Shown: positions 18,884 to 27,890 of the stretch, in pieces | How the letters are laid out: each line of letters begins with the position of its first letter | Position numbering within the stretch: position 1 is the stretch's first letter | DNA from: Saccharothrix obliqua | GTDB lineage: Bacteria; Actinomycetota; Actinomycetes; Mycobacteriales; Pseudonocardiaceae | Direction of reading: 5' to 3' | Length of the DNA: 64,000 nt | NCBI RefSeq assembly: GCF_019375475.1 | Contig: NZ_JAHXGQ010000005.1 | Span: 372,001-436,000 of the forward strand | The notes under the pieces: model-generated | The model's input: the letters and a program-made list of their open reading frames with translations, nothing else | The model's database searches: none | What the model was told of the DNA's origin: nothing | Translations under genes and position numbers: made by a program

Positions 18884-19172
18884 CTCGAATCACTCCCTCG
18901 GCGGCCGGGTACCCGCCGGGGGAGTGCGGCAACCGGTCGTGACCCCGAGCCCCCCGAACGGCCGAGCGCCGCTCCGCGAACGGGGCGGCTCACGCGTGCC
19001 TCGCGACCGGTGCCGCGGCGCGAACGGCCGGCCCTGGTCGGGGTGCCGGACGGACAGGGCGACCTCCGGTCAGGGCGCCCGGCGCGTGGCTCCCGCTTGC
19101 CCCGTGAACGGCGGAGGGCCGCCCCGCGAACGGGACGGCCCCCCGGTCAGGACACCGGACTCAGCGCGCGGC
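18884..19172. other. Intergenic region between two exported-protein genes
   Basis: About 290 bases containing repeated CGAACGGG(G/A)CGG and GAACGGCGGAGGGCCG fragments able to form imperfect GC hairpins (for example around 19108-19142), which may terminate the upstream serine protease transcript. No coding frame or RNA gene is recognised. Confidence 0.35.
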
Positions 19173-19943
19173 TCAGACGGAACCCGCGTTCTGGCTGATC
19201 CACGAGCGGAACGCCGGGACGTCCATGTAGATGGACGGGCCGGTGGCGCAGGTGGAGCTGCTGTTGCCCGCGCGGCTGGTGGCGCCGATCAGCTCCCACT
19301 GGCCGTTGACGGACTTGATCTGCGGGCCACCCGAGTCGCCGTAGCAGGCACCCGCGCGACCACCGGGGTTGTTCGTGCAGATCTCGTACGCACCGCTGAT
19401 GCCCTGGCAGCTGCTGTCCGCCACGATGGACGTGTTCAGCTCCTGGAGCGTCGTCGGCGCACCACCGCAACCGCGCGGGGCGCACGTCTGCCCCCAGCCG
19501 ATGATGCGGGTGGCGGTGCCGTTGGCACCGGACGAGGCGGACACGGCGATCGGCGTCTGGCTCACGTTCGTGGACAGGCGCAGCAGGGCGATGTCGTAGC
19601 TCGGGTGCGTGACGATCTGCGCACCGGACGCCGTCGAACCACCGCTGGAGCGGTTGGTCGAGCCGACCCGGACGCGGACCGACGTCGCGGAACGACCCTG
19701 CACGCAGTGCTTGGCCGTCACGACCCAGTTCGCCTTGATCAGGGAACCACCGCAGAAGTGGCTGCCCGAGGTGCTCTGGAGCGACACCATGAACGAGTAC
19801 GTCTGGGTGGCGTTGCCGCCGCCGACGATGTACGGCGTCACGCCGCCGTCCGCCGCCGGGGCCGCCGCCGCCCCGCCCGCGGTGGCGAGCGCCGCCCCGA
19901 TACCGACCGCGAACGCGGCCAACAGGGTACGAACCTTCATCAT
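19173..19943 (-). CDS. Secreted trypsin-fold serine protease (S1A)
   Basis: A 256-residue preproenzyme. Residues 1-28 are a signal peptide, then a short propeptide ends at IVGGGN (residue 39), the site where the new N terminus inserts on activation. The catalytic triad is visible: His79 in TAKHC, Asp117 in SYDIALL, Ser204 in GDSGGP. Cys pairs typical of the fold are present. The residue at chymotrypsin position 189 counts as Gly (GACYGDSGG) rather than Asp, so classic Arg/Lys specificity is not assured. It is a typical secreted protease of filamentous actinomycetes. ATG 19940 is an alternative start. Confidence 0.9.
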   Translation of the reverse strand: MMKVRTLLAAFAVGIGAALATAGGAAAAPAADGGVTPYIVGGGNATQTYSFMVSLQSTSGSHFCGGSLIKANWVVTAKHCVQGRSATSVRVRVGSTNRSSGGSTASGAQIVTHPSYDIALLRLSTNVSQTPIAVSASSGANGTATRIIGWGQTCAPRGCGGAPTTLQELNTSIVADSSCQGISGAYEICTNNPGGRAGACYGDSGGPQIKSVNGQWELIGATSRAGNSSSTCATGPSIYMDVPAFRSWISQNAGSV

Positions 19944-20057
19944 TTCCTCTCCGCACCCGGCGCAGGGGGCCGGGCACGAAACGGAAACTAGGGACGTATA
20001 GCAGTGCGTGACTACAGCCGTTCGGCCGGTAACAATGCGTTGACTGTTAACAGCGCG

Positions 20058-21113
20058 TTACGGGAGGGGCGGCAGCACCGGCTCGTCGGTCGGTCGCGGG
20101 TCGAAGTCCACCGACGAGTATTCGCGGAGCTTGGTCAACCGGTGGAAGCCGTCGATCATCCGCACCGTGCCGGACTTGGAGCGCATCACGATCGACTGCG
20201 TCGTGCAGCCGCCGGCGCGGTAGTGCACGCCCCGCACCAGGTCACCGTCCGTGACACCGGTCGCGCAGAAGAACACGTTGTCGCCACGCACGAGGTCGTT
20301 GGTGGACAGCACGCGGTCGAGGTCGTGGCCCGCGTCGAGGGCCTTCTGCCGCTCGTCGTCGTCCTTCGGCCACAGCCTGCCCTGGATCGCGCCGCCCATG
20401 CACTTCAGCGCCGCCGCCGCGATGATCCCCTCCGGCGTGCCGCCGATGCCGACCAGCAGGTCGATGCCGGTGTTCGGGCGGGCCGCCGAGATCGCGCCCG
20501 CCACGTCGCCGTCGGAGATGAAGTGGATGCGCGCGCCCGCGTCGCGGACCTGCGTGACGATCGACTCGTGCCGCGGGCGGTCGAGGATGCAGACCGTCAC
20601 GTCGGACACGTCGCTGTGCTTGGCCTTCGCCACGCGGCGGATGTTCTCCGCGATCGGCGCGGTGATGTCGATGACGTCGGCCGCCTCCGGGCCGACCGCC
20701 AGCTTCTCCATGTAGAAGACCGCCGACGGGTCGAACATCGCGCCCCGCTCCGCCACGGCCAGCACGGCCAGCGCGTTGGGCATCCCCTTCGCCATCAGGG
20801 TGGTGCCGTCGATCGGGTCCACGGCGACGTCGCAGTCCGGACCGTCGCCGTTGCCGACCTCCTCGCCGTTGAACAGCATGGGCGCCTCGTCCTTCTCGCC
20901 CTCGCCGATCACCACCACGCCACGCATCGACACCGTGCCGATCAGCTTGCGCATGGCGTCCACGGCCGCGCCGTCACCGCCGTTCTTGTCACCACGACCG
21001 ACCCACCGCCCGGCGGCCATCGCCGCCGCCTCGGTGACCCGGACGAGTTCGAGCGCGAGGTTCCGGTCTGGTGCTTCGCGACGACGCTCGGACGGGCTGT
21101 TGCTGGACACCAT
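20058..21113 (-). CDS. glpX: Class II fructose-1,6-bisphosphatase
   Basis: A 351-residue enzyme that dephosphorylates fructose 1,6-bisphosphate in gluconeogenesis. The metal-binding Li-sensitive phosphatase motif [16 protein letters not shown] sits at about residues 95-110. [14 protein letters not shown] precedes it and [24 protein letters not shown] lies at about 205-228, followed by a conserved QGRLWPK. Actinobacteria generally lack class I FBPase, so this is likely the only one (Rv1099c homologue). It ends a run of leftward genes and is separated from the xseB operon by 48 bases, so it may be partly co-transcribed. Confidence 0.93.
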   Translation of the reverse strand: MVSSNSPSERRREAPDRNLALELVRVTEAAAMAAGRWVGRGDKNGGDGAAVDAMRKLIGTVSMRGVVVIGEGEKDEAPMLFNGEEVGNGDGPDCDVAVDPIDGTTLMAKGMPNALAVLAVAERGAMFDPSAVFYMEKLAVGPEAADVIDITAPIAENIRRVAKAKHSDVSDVTVCILDRPRHESIVTQVRDAGARIHFISDGDVAGAISAARPNTGIDLLVGIGGTPEGIIAAAALKCMGGAIQGRLWPKDDDERQKALDAGHDLDRVLSTNDLVRGDNVFFCATGVTDGDLVRGVHYRAGGCTTQSIVMRSKSGTVRMIDGFHRLTKLREYSSVDFDPRPTDEPVLPPLP

Positions 21114-21161
21114 GGCGCTCCTCCTGCGATTACCGGCCGGTAGACCAATCCTCGCACGCGC

Positions 21162-21371
21162 TCACGCCTCGGCGACGTCCTCCTCCGCCACCGCGAGCGC
21201 TTGATCGATCCGCTCGCGCGCGCCCGCGAGCTGCCGCTCGCAGGTCTTGGCCAGCGCCTCGCCGCGCTCCCACAACTTCAGCGACTCCTCCAGCGACAGG
21301 CCGCCCGCCTCCAACTTGCGGACCACCTCCACCAGTTCGTCCCTGGCCTCCTCGTAGCCCGGCTCACTCAC
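21162..21371 (-). CDS. xseB: Exonuclease VII small subunit
   Basis: A 69-residue helical protein matching XseB in length and sequence ([35 protein letters not shown] in pieces). It pairs with XseA to form the exonuclease VII holoenzyme that trims single-stranded DNA. Its ATG overlaps the stop of the upstream hypothetical gene by 4 bases, so translation is coupled. Confidence 0.93.
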   Translation of the reverse strand: MSEPGYEEARDELVEVVRKLEAGGLSLEESLKLWERGEALAKTCERQLAGARERIDQALAVAEEDVAEA

Positions 21372-21763
21372 CTGGACAACTTCCCCAATCGGTTCTGGAC
21401 GTGCACCACGACGGTCGCCACCGCCTGGTCGTAACCCGCGAACGCCTCCGCGAACTCCGCGCCGTCACCCTCCCGCACCGCGTCGTCGATGCGGGACTCG
21501 GCCTCCACGACCCGCCTGCGGTGCACGGAGCCGTGCCACCAGCGCGTGCCGGCGTACCCGGACGTCGCCTCGGACAGGTCGTGCAGCCTGCCCACCAGCG
21601 CCTGGCCGCCGGACGCGCAACCCGCGACCAGCGACAGCCAGCAGTCGGCGGCGGCCCGGTCGGCGGCGCGGGCCCGGTCGCGCACGGCGTGCGCGCCCTC
21701 GGCGCCCTCGGCGGCGGCCATGGTCAGCGGCAGGAACGTGGGCTCACCTGCCGGGTTCGGCAT
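21368..21763 (-). CDS. Uncharacterised helical protein between xseA and xseB
   Basis: A 131-residue protein, ATG 21763. It is alanine-rich and predicted almost wholly helical, with blocks [45 protein letters not shown] and [23 protein letters not shown]. No signal peptide, membrane helix or known motif is seen. It overlaps the end of xseA by 20 bases and the start of xseB by 4, so it is firmly inside the exonuclease VII operon. A role with this nuclease is only suggested by position. Not recognised as a named family. Confidence 0.75.
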   Translation of the reverse strand: MPNPAGEPTFLPLTMAAAEGAEGAHAVRDRARAADRAAADCWLSLVAGCASGGQALVGRLHDLSEATSGYAGTRWWHGSVHRRRVVEAESRIDDAVREGDGAEFAEAFAGYDQAVATVVVHVQNRLGKLSR

Positions 21764-23027
21764 CGCCGCCCCCTTCCTCGGGTTCCCGGACGACCGCGTG
21801 CACCGCGCCGTCCGCGACCCGGACCCGGAGGTGCGCGCCGACCGGTGCGTCGGCGACCGATCGGACCACACCGTCCACCCCGTCGGGTGTCACGAGTTGC
21901 ACCACGGCGTACCCACGCGCCAGCGTGGCGGCCGGTCCGAGGGTCGTCAAGCGCGCCGTCGTCGCGACCAGGCCCGCGTGCTCGGCGTCGAGCCGGTTGC
22001 GGATCGCCCGCCGGGACCGCTCGCGCCACTGGTCCACGTCCTGCGCGCGCCGGTCCAGCGGCCCGTGCGGGTCGGCCAGCGCGGGCCGGCTGCGCAACGC
22101 CGCGAGCAGCCGGTCCTCCCGCTCCACCCAGCCGCGCAGCGCGCGACGACCGCGGTCGCGCATCTGCCGGACGCGTGCCGTCTCCTCGGCCACGTCCGGC
22201 ACGACGCGCTTGCCCGCGTCGGTCGGGGTCGAGCAGCGCACGTCCGCGACGTAGTCCACCAGCGGCGTGTCCGGCTCGTGGCCGATGGCCGACAGCACCG
22301 GCGTGCGCGCCTGCGACACCGCCCGGCACAACGCCTCGTCGGAGAACGGCAGCAGGTCCTCCACGCTGCCGCCGCCGCGGGCGAGCACGATCACGTCCAC
22401 CTCGGGGTCGCGGTCCAGGGTGGTCAGGGCGGTGAGGATCTGCGGCACCGCCAACGCGCCCTGCACGGCCACGTTGACCACCCGGAACCGGGCCGCCGGC
22501 CAGCGGGCGCGCGCGTTGGTCAGGACGTCCCGCTCGGCCGCCGACGCCCGGCCCGTGATCAAGCCCACCTTGGTCGGCAGGAACGGCGGCGTGCGCTTGC
22601 GGCGCGGGTCGAACAGGCCCTCCGCGGCGAGCAGCTTCTTCAGCCGCTCGATGCGGGCCAGCAGCTCGCCGACGCCGACCGCGCGGATCTCGTCCACGCG
22701 CAGGCTCAGCGTGCCCCGGTTGGGGAAGAAGTTCGGCCTGCCGTGCACGACGACCCGGCTGCCCTCGGTGAGCTGGAGGTCGCGGACCAGGTTCACCGGC
22801 GCGGTCAGCGTCATGGACATGTCCACCGACGGGTCGCGCAGGGTGAGGAACGCGGTCGCCGTGCCGGGACGCGCGCTGAGCTGGGTGACCTGTCCCTCGA
22901 CCCACACGTCGCCGAGGCGGTTGATCCAGTCGAAGATCTTCCGGGCGACCGTGCGCACCGGCCAGGGGTTCTCCGGACTGGACTTCTCGGTGTTGGACTT
23001 CTCGGTGTTGGACCTCTCCACGCTCAC
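21744..23027 (-). CDS. xseA: Exonuclease VII large subunit
   Basis: A 427-residue XseA. The N-terminal OB domain begins after a short linker ([16 protein letters not shown], then [11 protein letters not shown]). The catalytic core includes [45 protein letters not shown] and [25 protein letters not shown]. The following helical segment binds XseB, and the barrel-like tail ends in a Glu/Gly-rich extension. The first residues contain two and a fraction copies of SNTEK, encoded by a 15-bp tandem repeat, so the N terminus is variable. The start at 23027 is only 6 bases from the upstream stop. Confidence 0.93.
   Translation of the reverse strand: MSVERSNTEKSNTEKSSPENPWPVRTVARKIFDWINRLGDVWVEGQVTQLSARPGTATAFLTLRDPSVDMSMTLTAPVNLVRDLQLTEGSRVVVHGRPNFFPNRGTLSLRVDEIRAVGVGELLARIERLKKLLAAEGLFDPRRKRTPPFLPTKVGLITGRASAAERDVLTNARARWPAARFRVVNVAVQGALAVPQILTALTTLDRDPEVDVIVLARGGGSVEDLLPFSDEALCRAVSQARTPVLSAIGHEPDTPLVDYVADVRCSTPTDAGKRVVPDVAEETARVRQMRDRGRRALRGWVEREDRLLAALRSRPALADPHGPLDRRAQDVDQWRERSRRAIRNRLDAEHAGLVATTARLTTLGPAATLARGYAVVQLVTPDGVDGVVRSVADAPVGAHLRVRVADGAVHAVVREPEEGGGDAEPGR
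22980..23019. repeat. 15-bp tandem repeat in the xseA N-terminal coding region
   Basis: GGACTTCTCGGTGTT occurs at 22980-22994 and 22995-23009, followed by a partial copy with one change (GGACCTCTCC). It encodes repeated Ser-Asn-Thr-Glu-Lys on the minus strand, outside the OB domain. Confidence 0.85.
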
Positions 23028-23033
23028 CGGCTG

Positions 23034-23519
23034 TCAGGGCTCACTCTGCACGTCGAGGTTGGCGATGCGGCGGATCAGCATCCCGGTGAACTCCGGGCGG
23101 TCGCCGTGCGCGCGCTCGTACTCCAACAGCTGGTGGAGGTCTTCGGCGGACAGCGCGCGCAGCCGCGCGCGCAACTGCGGCAGCGTCAGGTCGTCGTAGT
23201 TCGGCAGCGCGGCGGGTGGTTCGGCGGACAACGCGTGCTCCTCCGCCTCCCACGGGCCCTCGTCGGGCTCGGCGGGCTCGTCCTCGTCGAACGTCGCCCA
23301 CTCGGGCTCGTCCTCCACGGGGCGCATCCCGGCCAGGACGTCGTCGCCCTTGATGGCGAGTTCCGTCACTCGCTGCTGGACCCGCATCGACAGTTGCAGC
23401 GCCTCGCTGACCACGGTCACCGGCAGCCCCGCGAGTTGTTGCGGCAGCCTCCTGGCCTGCTCGACGGCGGTGGCCGCCAGACCCGCGGCGAGGCGGACCG
23501 GCAGCGGCAGTGGCTTCAT
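23034..23519 (-). CDS. Lipid droplet-associated protein (Rv1109c type)
   Basis: A 161-residue protein, ATG 23519. It starts with an amphipathic, Leu/Pro-rich helix region ([24 protein letters not shown] in pieces), followed by a helical stretch, a long acidic Glu/Asp-rich middle (about residues 65-100) and the conserved C-terminal [17 protein letters not shown] with [14 protein letters not shown]. This order matches the actinobacterial family typified by Rv1109c and the Rhodococcus small lipid-droplet protein. Members coat neutral-lipid droplets. It precedes the xseA operon with 6 bases spacing, so it is likely co-transcribed, and is divergent from ispH as in mycobacteria. Confidence 0.78.
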   Translation of the reverse strand: MKPLPLPVRLAAGLAATAVEQARRLPQQLAGLPVTVVSEALQLSMRVQQRVTELAIKGDDVLAGMRPVEDEPEWATFDEDEPAEPDEGPWEAEEHALSAEPPAALPNYDDLTLPQLRARLRALSAEDLHQLLEYERAHGDRPEFTGMLIRRIANLDVQSEP

Positions 23520-23583
23520 GGGCTCTAGCCTGCCGCAGTCGGGCGGCCGATGCCTACCTTCGCCACGCCCGTACCCTGGTGAC

Positions 23584-24528
23584 ATGGACAAGCGAGTGCT
23601 CCTGGCCAAGCCGCGCGGCTACTGCGCCGGTGTGGACCGTGCGGTCGTCACCGTCGAGAAGGCCCTTGAGCAGTACGGTGCTCCGGTCTACGTGCGCAAG
23701 GAGATCGTCCACAACAAGCACGTCGTGGAGACGCTGTCCAAGCGTGGCGCGATTTTCGTGAACGAGACGGACGAAGTGCCGGAAGGCGCGCTCGTGGTGT
23801 TTTCCGCGCACGGTGTGTCACCGGTCGTGCACCAGGAGGCGGCGGCGCGGCAGTTGCGCACCATCGACGCCACCTGCCCGCTGGTGACCAAGGTCCACAA
23901 CGAGGCCAAGCGGTTCGCGCGTGAGGACTACGACATCCTGCTGATCGGTCACGAGGGTCACGAGGAGGTCGAGGGCACCGCGGGTGAGGCCCCGGACCAC
24001 ATCCAGCTCGTGGACACGGCGGAGGACGTGGACAAGGTCGTGGTGCGCGATCCGTCCAAGGTGGTCTGGTTGTCCCAGACGACGTTGTCCGTGGACGAGA
24101 CCATGGTGCGCGTGCGGCAGTTGCAGGAGCGCTTCCCGGATCTCCAGGAGCCGCCGTCGGACGACATCTGCTACGCCACGTCCAACCGGCAGACCGCGGT
24201 GAAGACCATGGCGCCCGAGTGCGACCTCGTGCTGGTGGTGGGTTCGAAGAACTCGTCCAACTCGGTGCGGCTGGTCGAGGTGGCGCTCCAGGCGGGCGCG
24301 CGGGCCGCGCACCTCGTGGACTACGCCCGCGAGGTCGACCCGGCGTGGCTGGAGGGCGTGGGGACGGTCGGCGTGACGTCGGGCGCTTCCGTGCCGGACG
24401 TGCTGGTGATGGAGCTGCTGGAATTCCTCGCGGGGCACGGGTACGGCGAGGTCGAGGAGATCACCACGGCCAACGAGAAGATCGCGTTCGCCCTGCCGCG
24501 CGAGCTGCGCAAGGACCTGGTGCGCTGA
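23584..24528 (+). CDS. ispH: 4-hydroxy-3-methylbut-2-enyl diphosphate reductase
   Basis: A 314-residue IspH (LytB), the last MEP-pathway enzyme giving IPP and DMAPP. The three Cys that hold the iron-sulfur cluster are seen in KPRGYCAGV (Cys14), [12 protein letters not shown] and [11 protein letters not shown]. Other conserved blocks are [17 protein letters not shown] and [14 protein letters not shown]. Length is standard. The Fe4S4 enzyme needs reduced ferredoxin, for which partners are encoded elsewhere in the window. It is the homologue of Rv1110, and a strong hairpin follows its stop. Confidence 0.96.
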   Translation: MDKRVLLAKPRGYCAGVDRAVVTVEKALEQYGAPVYVRKEIVHNKHVVETLSKRGAIFVNETDEVPEGALVVFSAHGVSPVVHQEAAARQLRTIDATCPLVTKVHNEAKRFAREDYDILLIGHEGHEEVEGTAGEAPDHIQLVDTAEDVDKVVVRDPSKVVWLSQTTLSVDETMVRVRQLQERFPDLQEPPSDDICYATSNRQTAVKTMAPECDLVLVVGSKNSSNSVRLVEVALQAGARAAHLVDYAREVDPAWLEGVGTVGVTSGASVPDVLVMELLEFLAGHGYGEVEEITTANEKIAFALPRELRKDLVR

Positions 24529-24539
24529 GTGCTTCCGCC

Positions 24540-24571
24540 GACCCCGCCCGGCCGTGTGGCCGGGCGGGGTC
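24540..24571 (+). terminator. Terminator after ispH
   Basis: A perfect 14-bp stem, GACCCCGCCCGGCC (24540-24553) and GGCCGGGCGGGGTC (24558-24571), with a GTGT loop begins 11 bases after the ispH stop. No U-tract follows. Confidence 0.8.
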
Positions 24572-24619
24572 GACGCGTGTCCGGGGCCGGTGATGGGCTG
24601 AGTTGGTGGCTCGGGCCGG

Positions 24620-24806
24620 TGGTGCGGTGGGTGGTTCGGCGGTGCGGCCTGGCCCGGCGCGCGGGGCTGGTGGTCAGCGTGGTGCCGGAGGCGGCGGGGG
24701 CGGTGCGCCGGTGGGCGGTTTGGCGGTGCGGCCTGGCCCGGTCCGCGGGGCTGGTGGTCGGCGCGGTGCCGGAGGTGGCGGGGTGGCGCGCCGGTGGGCG
24801 GTTCGC
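24620..24806. repeat. 84-bp tandem repeat, about 2.2 copies
   Basis: The block GGCGGTGCGGCCTGGCCCGG recurs at 24638 and 24722, and GCGGGGCTGGTGGTC, GGTGCCGGAGG and CCGGTGGGCGG follow with the same 84-base offset, with a third partial copy near 24788-24806. The period is a multiple of three and frames are open on both strands, but no start signal or recognisable product was found. The gap 24529-24904 holds nothing else apart from the ispH terminator. Confidence 0.65.
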
Positions 24807-24904
24807 CGAGCGAGGCTCGGCGGGCGCGGGGCCGGGAGCGGTGTGGCCCGGTGTTTCCCGCGCGGTGCGCCGGTGGTGTGAGACCGGGGACTCGCCGCCG
24901 GGCG

Positions 24905-25675
24905 TCAGTCGTCGTCGCGCGGGCGGGGGCGGCGCTGGGGCGGGCGACCGCCGCGGTTCGGGTCCTGGGGGCGGCGGCGTTCGCCCTGGGGGCGGGGGCG
25001 CTTCGGGCGCTGCTCGTCCTCCGCCGGGGCCGGGCGGCGGCGGGGGCGGTCTTCCGGGTCGCGGGACCGCTCCTTGGGCGCGCGGTCGGACCGCTCCTTG
25101 GGCGTGCGGTCGGCGGCCGGGGTGCGCGGGGCGCGCTCGCGGGGGCGCTTCGGGCGGTCCTCCGGGTTGTCCTCGGCGGGCACGCGCTTGGCCTCGCGGG
25201 CCTCGTCCTTGGTCGGGCGGTTCGGGTCCTTCTGGAGCGACACCCGCAGGATGCCGATGACCACCGTGCACGCCGTGGTCAGCGCCATCGCCGGGAAGCC
25301 GTCGATCAGCGGTTTGCCCAGGTTCAACCCGATGGCGGGCAGGCCGCCCTCGGGCACGCCCGCCGTGACGATCAGGACCAGCGGCACCACGATGGCCAGC
25401 ACCAGCGGCGGCTGGACGACCGGGCCGAACATCGACCGCCGCTCCACGAACACCACCGCGCCGACCGCGCCCACGAAGAACGTGATCCCGAAGACCCAGC
25501 CTACCGTCTTCGCCTGCGAGCTGACGTCCACGTAGGTGCCGACGATGGCGAGCACGAACGTGCCCAGCACCGCGACCCACCACGGCAGCCCGCGGAAGTT
25601 GCCGAAGAGGGCGCGGTCGTTCCAGCGGACGGGGTCGAGTTCCTCGTCCTCCGGCTCGCGCGTTGCAGCGGTCAC
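24905..25675 (-). CDS. DUF6542-type membrane protein with long basic tail
   Basis: A 256-residue protein from GTG 25675. Four hydrophobic helices lie in residues about 28-135 (GLPWWVAVLGTFVLAIVGTYVD opens the domain; AMALTTACTVVIGILRVS closes it). The remaining 110 residues are a charged, disordered tail very rich in Arg, Pro, Asp and Glu, with repeated PKER and RRPQ units. In mycobacteria the equivalent gene (Rv1111c) also sits beside ispH. Function is unknown; the tail may bind nucleic acid or an acidic partner. It reads towards ispH and is preceded by rmuC in the same direction, 41 bases away. Confidence 0.75.
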   Translation of the reverse strand: MTAATREPEDEELDPVRWNDRALFGNFRGLPWWVAVLGTFVLAIVGTYVDVSSQAKTVGWVFGITFFVGAVGAVVFVERRSMFGPVVQPPLVLAIVVPLVLIVTAGVPEGGLPAIGLNLGKPLIDGFPAMALTTACTVVIGILRVSLQKDPNRPTKDEAREAKRVPAEDNPEDRPKRPRERAPRTPAADRTPKERSDRAPKERSRDPEDRPRRRPAPAEDEQRPKRPRPQGERRRPQDPNRGGRPPQRRPRPRDDD

Positions 25676-25716
25676 GCCCACTCCTCGATCGGCTTCGGCA
25701 TCGGCCACACACTCTA

Positions 25717-26652
25717 TTACGCCTCGCGGGCGTCCAAGGGTGCACTGACGCCCTCGTCCGACCGCCGCACCACCGCGACCGGCGCGGGGCTCGACGCCGC
25801 CGCGGTGAGCGGTTCCACCGCCGCGCGGAAGCTCTCCAACGCGTCCAGCTCCCGCCGCCGCGCCGACAGGAACCGCTGCAAGTGCGTGGACGACAGGTTC
25901 ACCGCGTCGATGGCGTTGTCGGCGGCCCGGTGCGCGCGTGCCGCCTGGGCGCGCACCTGCTCCACGTCGTCGGCCAGCGCGCGGTCGGTCACGGCGAACA
26001 TCGCGGCCGACGCGATCACCGCGAACCCGGTCGGCCCGCACAGGAACACCCGCCGGTCGAGCAGCCAGCGCAGCAGCTCCGGGTCGGTGTCCAGGGCCGC
26101 GACCACCGCGCCGTCGTTGGGCACGAACATGATCGTCCCGTAGATGGCGTCGGCCCAGCGCTGGTAGCCCTTGCCCGCCAGCTCCGCCGCCCGCGCCCGG
26201 ATGTTGCGCACGTGCACGCGCAGCGCGTCGGTCCGCTCGGCCGGGTCGTCGGTCTCCACCGCCTCCGCCCACGTGGCCATGCTCATCTTCGCGTCCACCG
26301 GCACCTGCCGGCCGCCACCGACCTCCAGCACCAGGTCCGGCCGCACCGAGCCGCCGCCCGCCACGTCCACCTGGAGCCGGAAGTGCACGCCCTCGCGCAG
26401 GCCCAGCGCCCGCGCCGTCGCCACCAGCACCTGCTCGCCGAGTTCACCCCGGCCGCTCACCGACGAGAACGCCACCTCGTACCGCTGGAGCGCGGCCCGC
26501 GACACGTCGCCGCGCTCCCGCTCCTCCCGCACGTCCGCCAGGGCCTTGTCCGCGCGCCGCACCGAGTCCTGGTAGAGCCGCCACAGGAACACCAGGGCGC
26601 CCGCGAGCAGGAGCGCCACCACCACCGCCACCGCGCTGAGGACCGCCGCCAT
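25717..26652 (-). CDS. rmuC: RmuC family DNA recombination protein
   Basis: A 311-residue protein, ATG 26652. An N-terminal membrane helix (about residues 3-23) is followed by a short coiled segment and the RmuC nuclease-like domain. Family blocks are GELGEQVLV, RPDLVLEVGGGRQVPVDAKMSM (restriction-endonuclease-like Asp and Lys), LAGKGYQRWADAIYGTIMFVPNDGAV in pieces, and FLCGPTGFAVI. It is shorter than E. coli RmuC because the coiled coil is reduced. RmuC limits inversions at short inverted repeats. It stands back to back with sbcDC, whose product cleaves hairpins. Confidence 0.82.
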   Translation of the reverse strand: MAAVLSAVAVVVALLLAGALVFLWRLYQDSVRRADKALADVREERERGDVSRAALQRYEVAFSSVSGRGELGEQVLVATARALGLREGVHFRLQVDVAGGGSVRPDLVLEVGGGRQVPVDAKMSMATWAEAVETDDPAERTDALRVHVRNIRARAAELAGKGYQRWADAIYGTIMFVPNDGAVVAALDTDPELLRWLLDRRVFLCGPTGFAVIASAAMFAVTDRALADDVEQVRAQAARAHRAADNAIDAVNLSSTHLQRFLSARRRELDALESFRAAVEPLTAAASSPAPVAVVRRSDEGVSAPLDAREA

Positions 26653-26750
26653 GACCCGATCATCGCGCACGTCGGCCCGATCACACGTTCGAGCGACACG
26701 CCGAGTCGGATGGCGGGCGTGGCGCACCCGCGCCCCTAGCGTGTGCCGGC

Positions 26751-27890
26751 GTGAGGCTGCTGCACACGTCCGACTGGCACGTGGGACGGACGTTCCACGG
26801 CCGCGACCTGCTGGTCGAGCAGGAATCCGTGCTCGGCGGGCTGGCCGACCTCGTTTCCGACGAGCGCGTCGACGTGGTGGTGGTCGCGGGCGACCTGTTC
26901 GACCGGGCGGTGCCCAACGCGGAAGCGGTCGCCGTGTGCACGCGCGTGCTGGAGCGGATCAGGGCCGCCGGCGCGCGGGTCGTCGTCACGCCCGGCAACC
27001 ACGACTCGGCGGCACGCCTGGGCCTGTTCGGCGGGTTCGCCGCGGCGGGCGGGCTGCACCTGCGCACGCGCATCGCGGACCTGGCCGAACCGGTGCTGGT
27101 GCCGGACGCGGACGGGCCGGTCGCGGTGTACGGCATCCCGTACCTGGAGCCGGAGACGGCGCGGCACGCCCTGGGCGTGGCGGAGCGCGGGCACGCGGCC
27201 GTGCTGACCGAGGCGGTCCGGCGGGTCCGGGCGGACGTGGCGGCCCGCGGCACGCGGTCGGTGGTGCTGGCCCACGCGTTCGTGACCGGCGGCGAGCCGT
27301 GCGACTCGGAGCGGACGATCGCGGTCGGCGGGGTGCAGGACGTGCCGGGCGGCGTGTTCGACGGCTTCGACTACGTGGCGCTCGGGCACCTGCACGGGCA
27401 GCAGACGTTGGCCGAGCACCTGCGTTACTCGGGCAGCCCGGTGGCGTACTCGTTCTCCGAGGCGCGGCACGTCAAGTCGGTGTGGCTGGTCGAGCTGGGC
27501 CCGGAGGGGCTGGCGGGCGCGGAGCGGCGGCTGCTGCCGGTGCCGCGTGCGTTGTCCACGCTCGGCGGTCGCCTGGACGACCTGCTCCTCGACCCCGACC
27601 ACACGCCGGTGGAGCAGCACTTCCTGTCCGTGGTGCTGACCGACCGCGTCCGGCCGCTGGACGCGTTGCGCAGGCTCCAGGTCCGGTTCCCGCACGCGGT
27701 GCACGTGGAGTGGCGGCCGGAGGGCGGGCGGACCGGTGAGCTGCGGTTCGGTGACCGCGTCCGGGGCCGCGACGACGAGGAGATCGCCTGCTGCTTCGTG
27801 GAGGACGTGCGTGGTGAGCCGCCCGCCGAGCGCGAGTTGGCGCTGCTGCGCGCGGCCATCGCCGCCGCCGCGCGGGAGGGGGACGGGTGA
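26751..27890 (+). CDS. sbcD: SbcD nuclease subunit
   Basis: A 379-residue Mre11-type phosphoesterase. The metal-binding motifs are LHTSDWHVGRTF (residues 4-15), VVVAGDLFDRA, VTPGNHDSAARL, VLAHAFV and ALGHLHGQQ, all five intact. The capping domain and C-terminal SbcC-binding helix follow. It works with SbcC as an ATP-dependent nuclease that opens DNA hairpins and protein-blocked ends. The stop overlaps the SbcC start by 4 bases (GTGA), giving coupled synthesis. Confidence 0.94.
   Translation: MRLLHTSDWHVGRTFHGRDLLVEQESVLGGLADLVSDERVDVVVVAGDLFDRAVPNAEAVAVCTRVLERIRAAGARVVVTPGNHDSAARLGLFGGFAAAGGLHLRTRIADLAEPVLVPDADGPVAVYGIPYLEPETARHALGVAERGHAAVLTEAVRRVRADVAARGTRSVVLAHAFVTGGEPCDSERTIAVGGVQDVPGGVFDGFDYVALGHLHGQQTLAEHLRYSGSPVAYSFSEARHVKSVWLVELGPEGLAGAERRLLPVPRALSTLGGRLDDLLLDPDHTPVEQHFLSVVLTDRVRPLDALRRLQVRFPHAVHVEWRPEGGRTGELRFGDRVRGRDDEEIACCFVEDVRGEPPAERELALLRAAIAAAAREGDG

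Noticed and set aside
24529-25260. Open frame on the plus strand through the 84-bp repeat
   Set aside because: It begins inside the ispH terminator, has no ribosome site and overlaps the real DUF6542 gene on the other strand.
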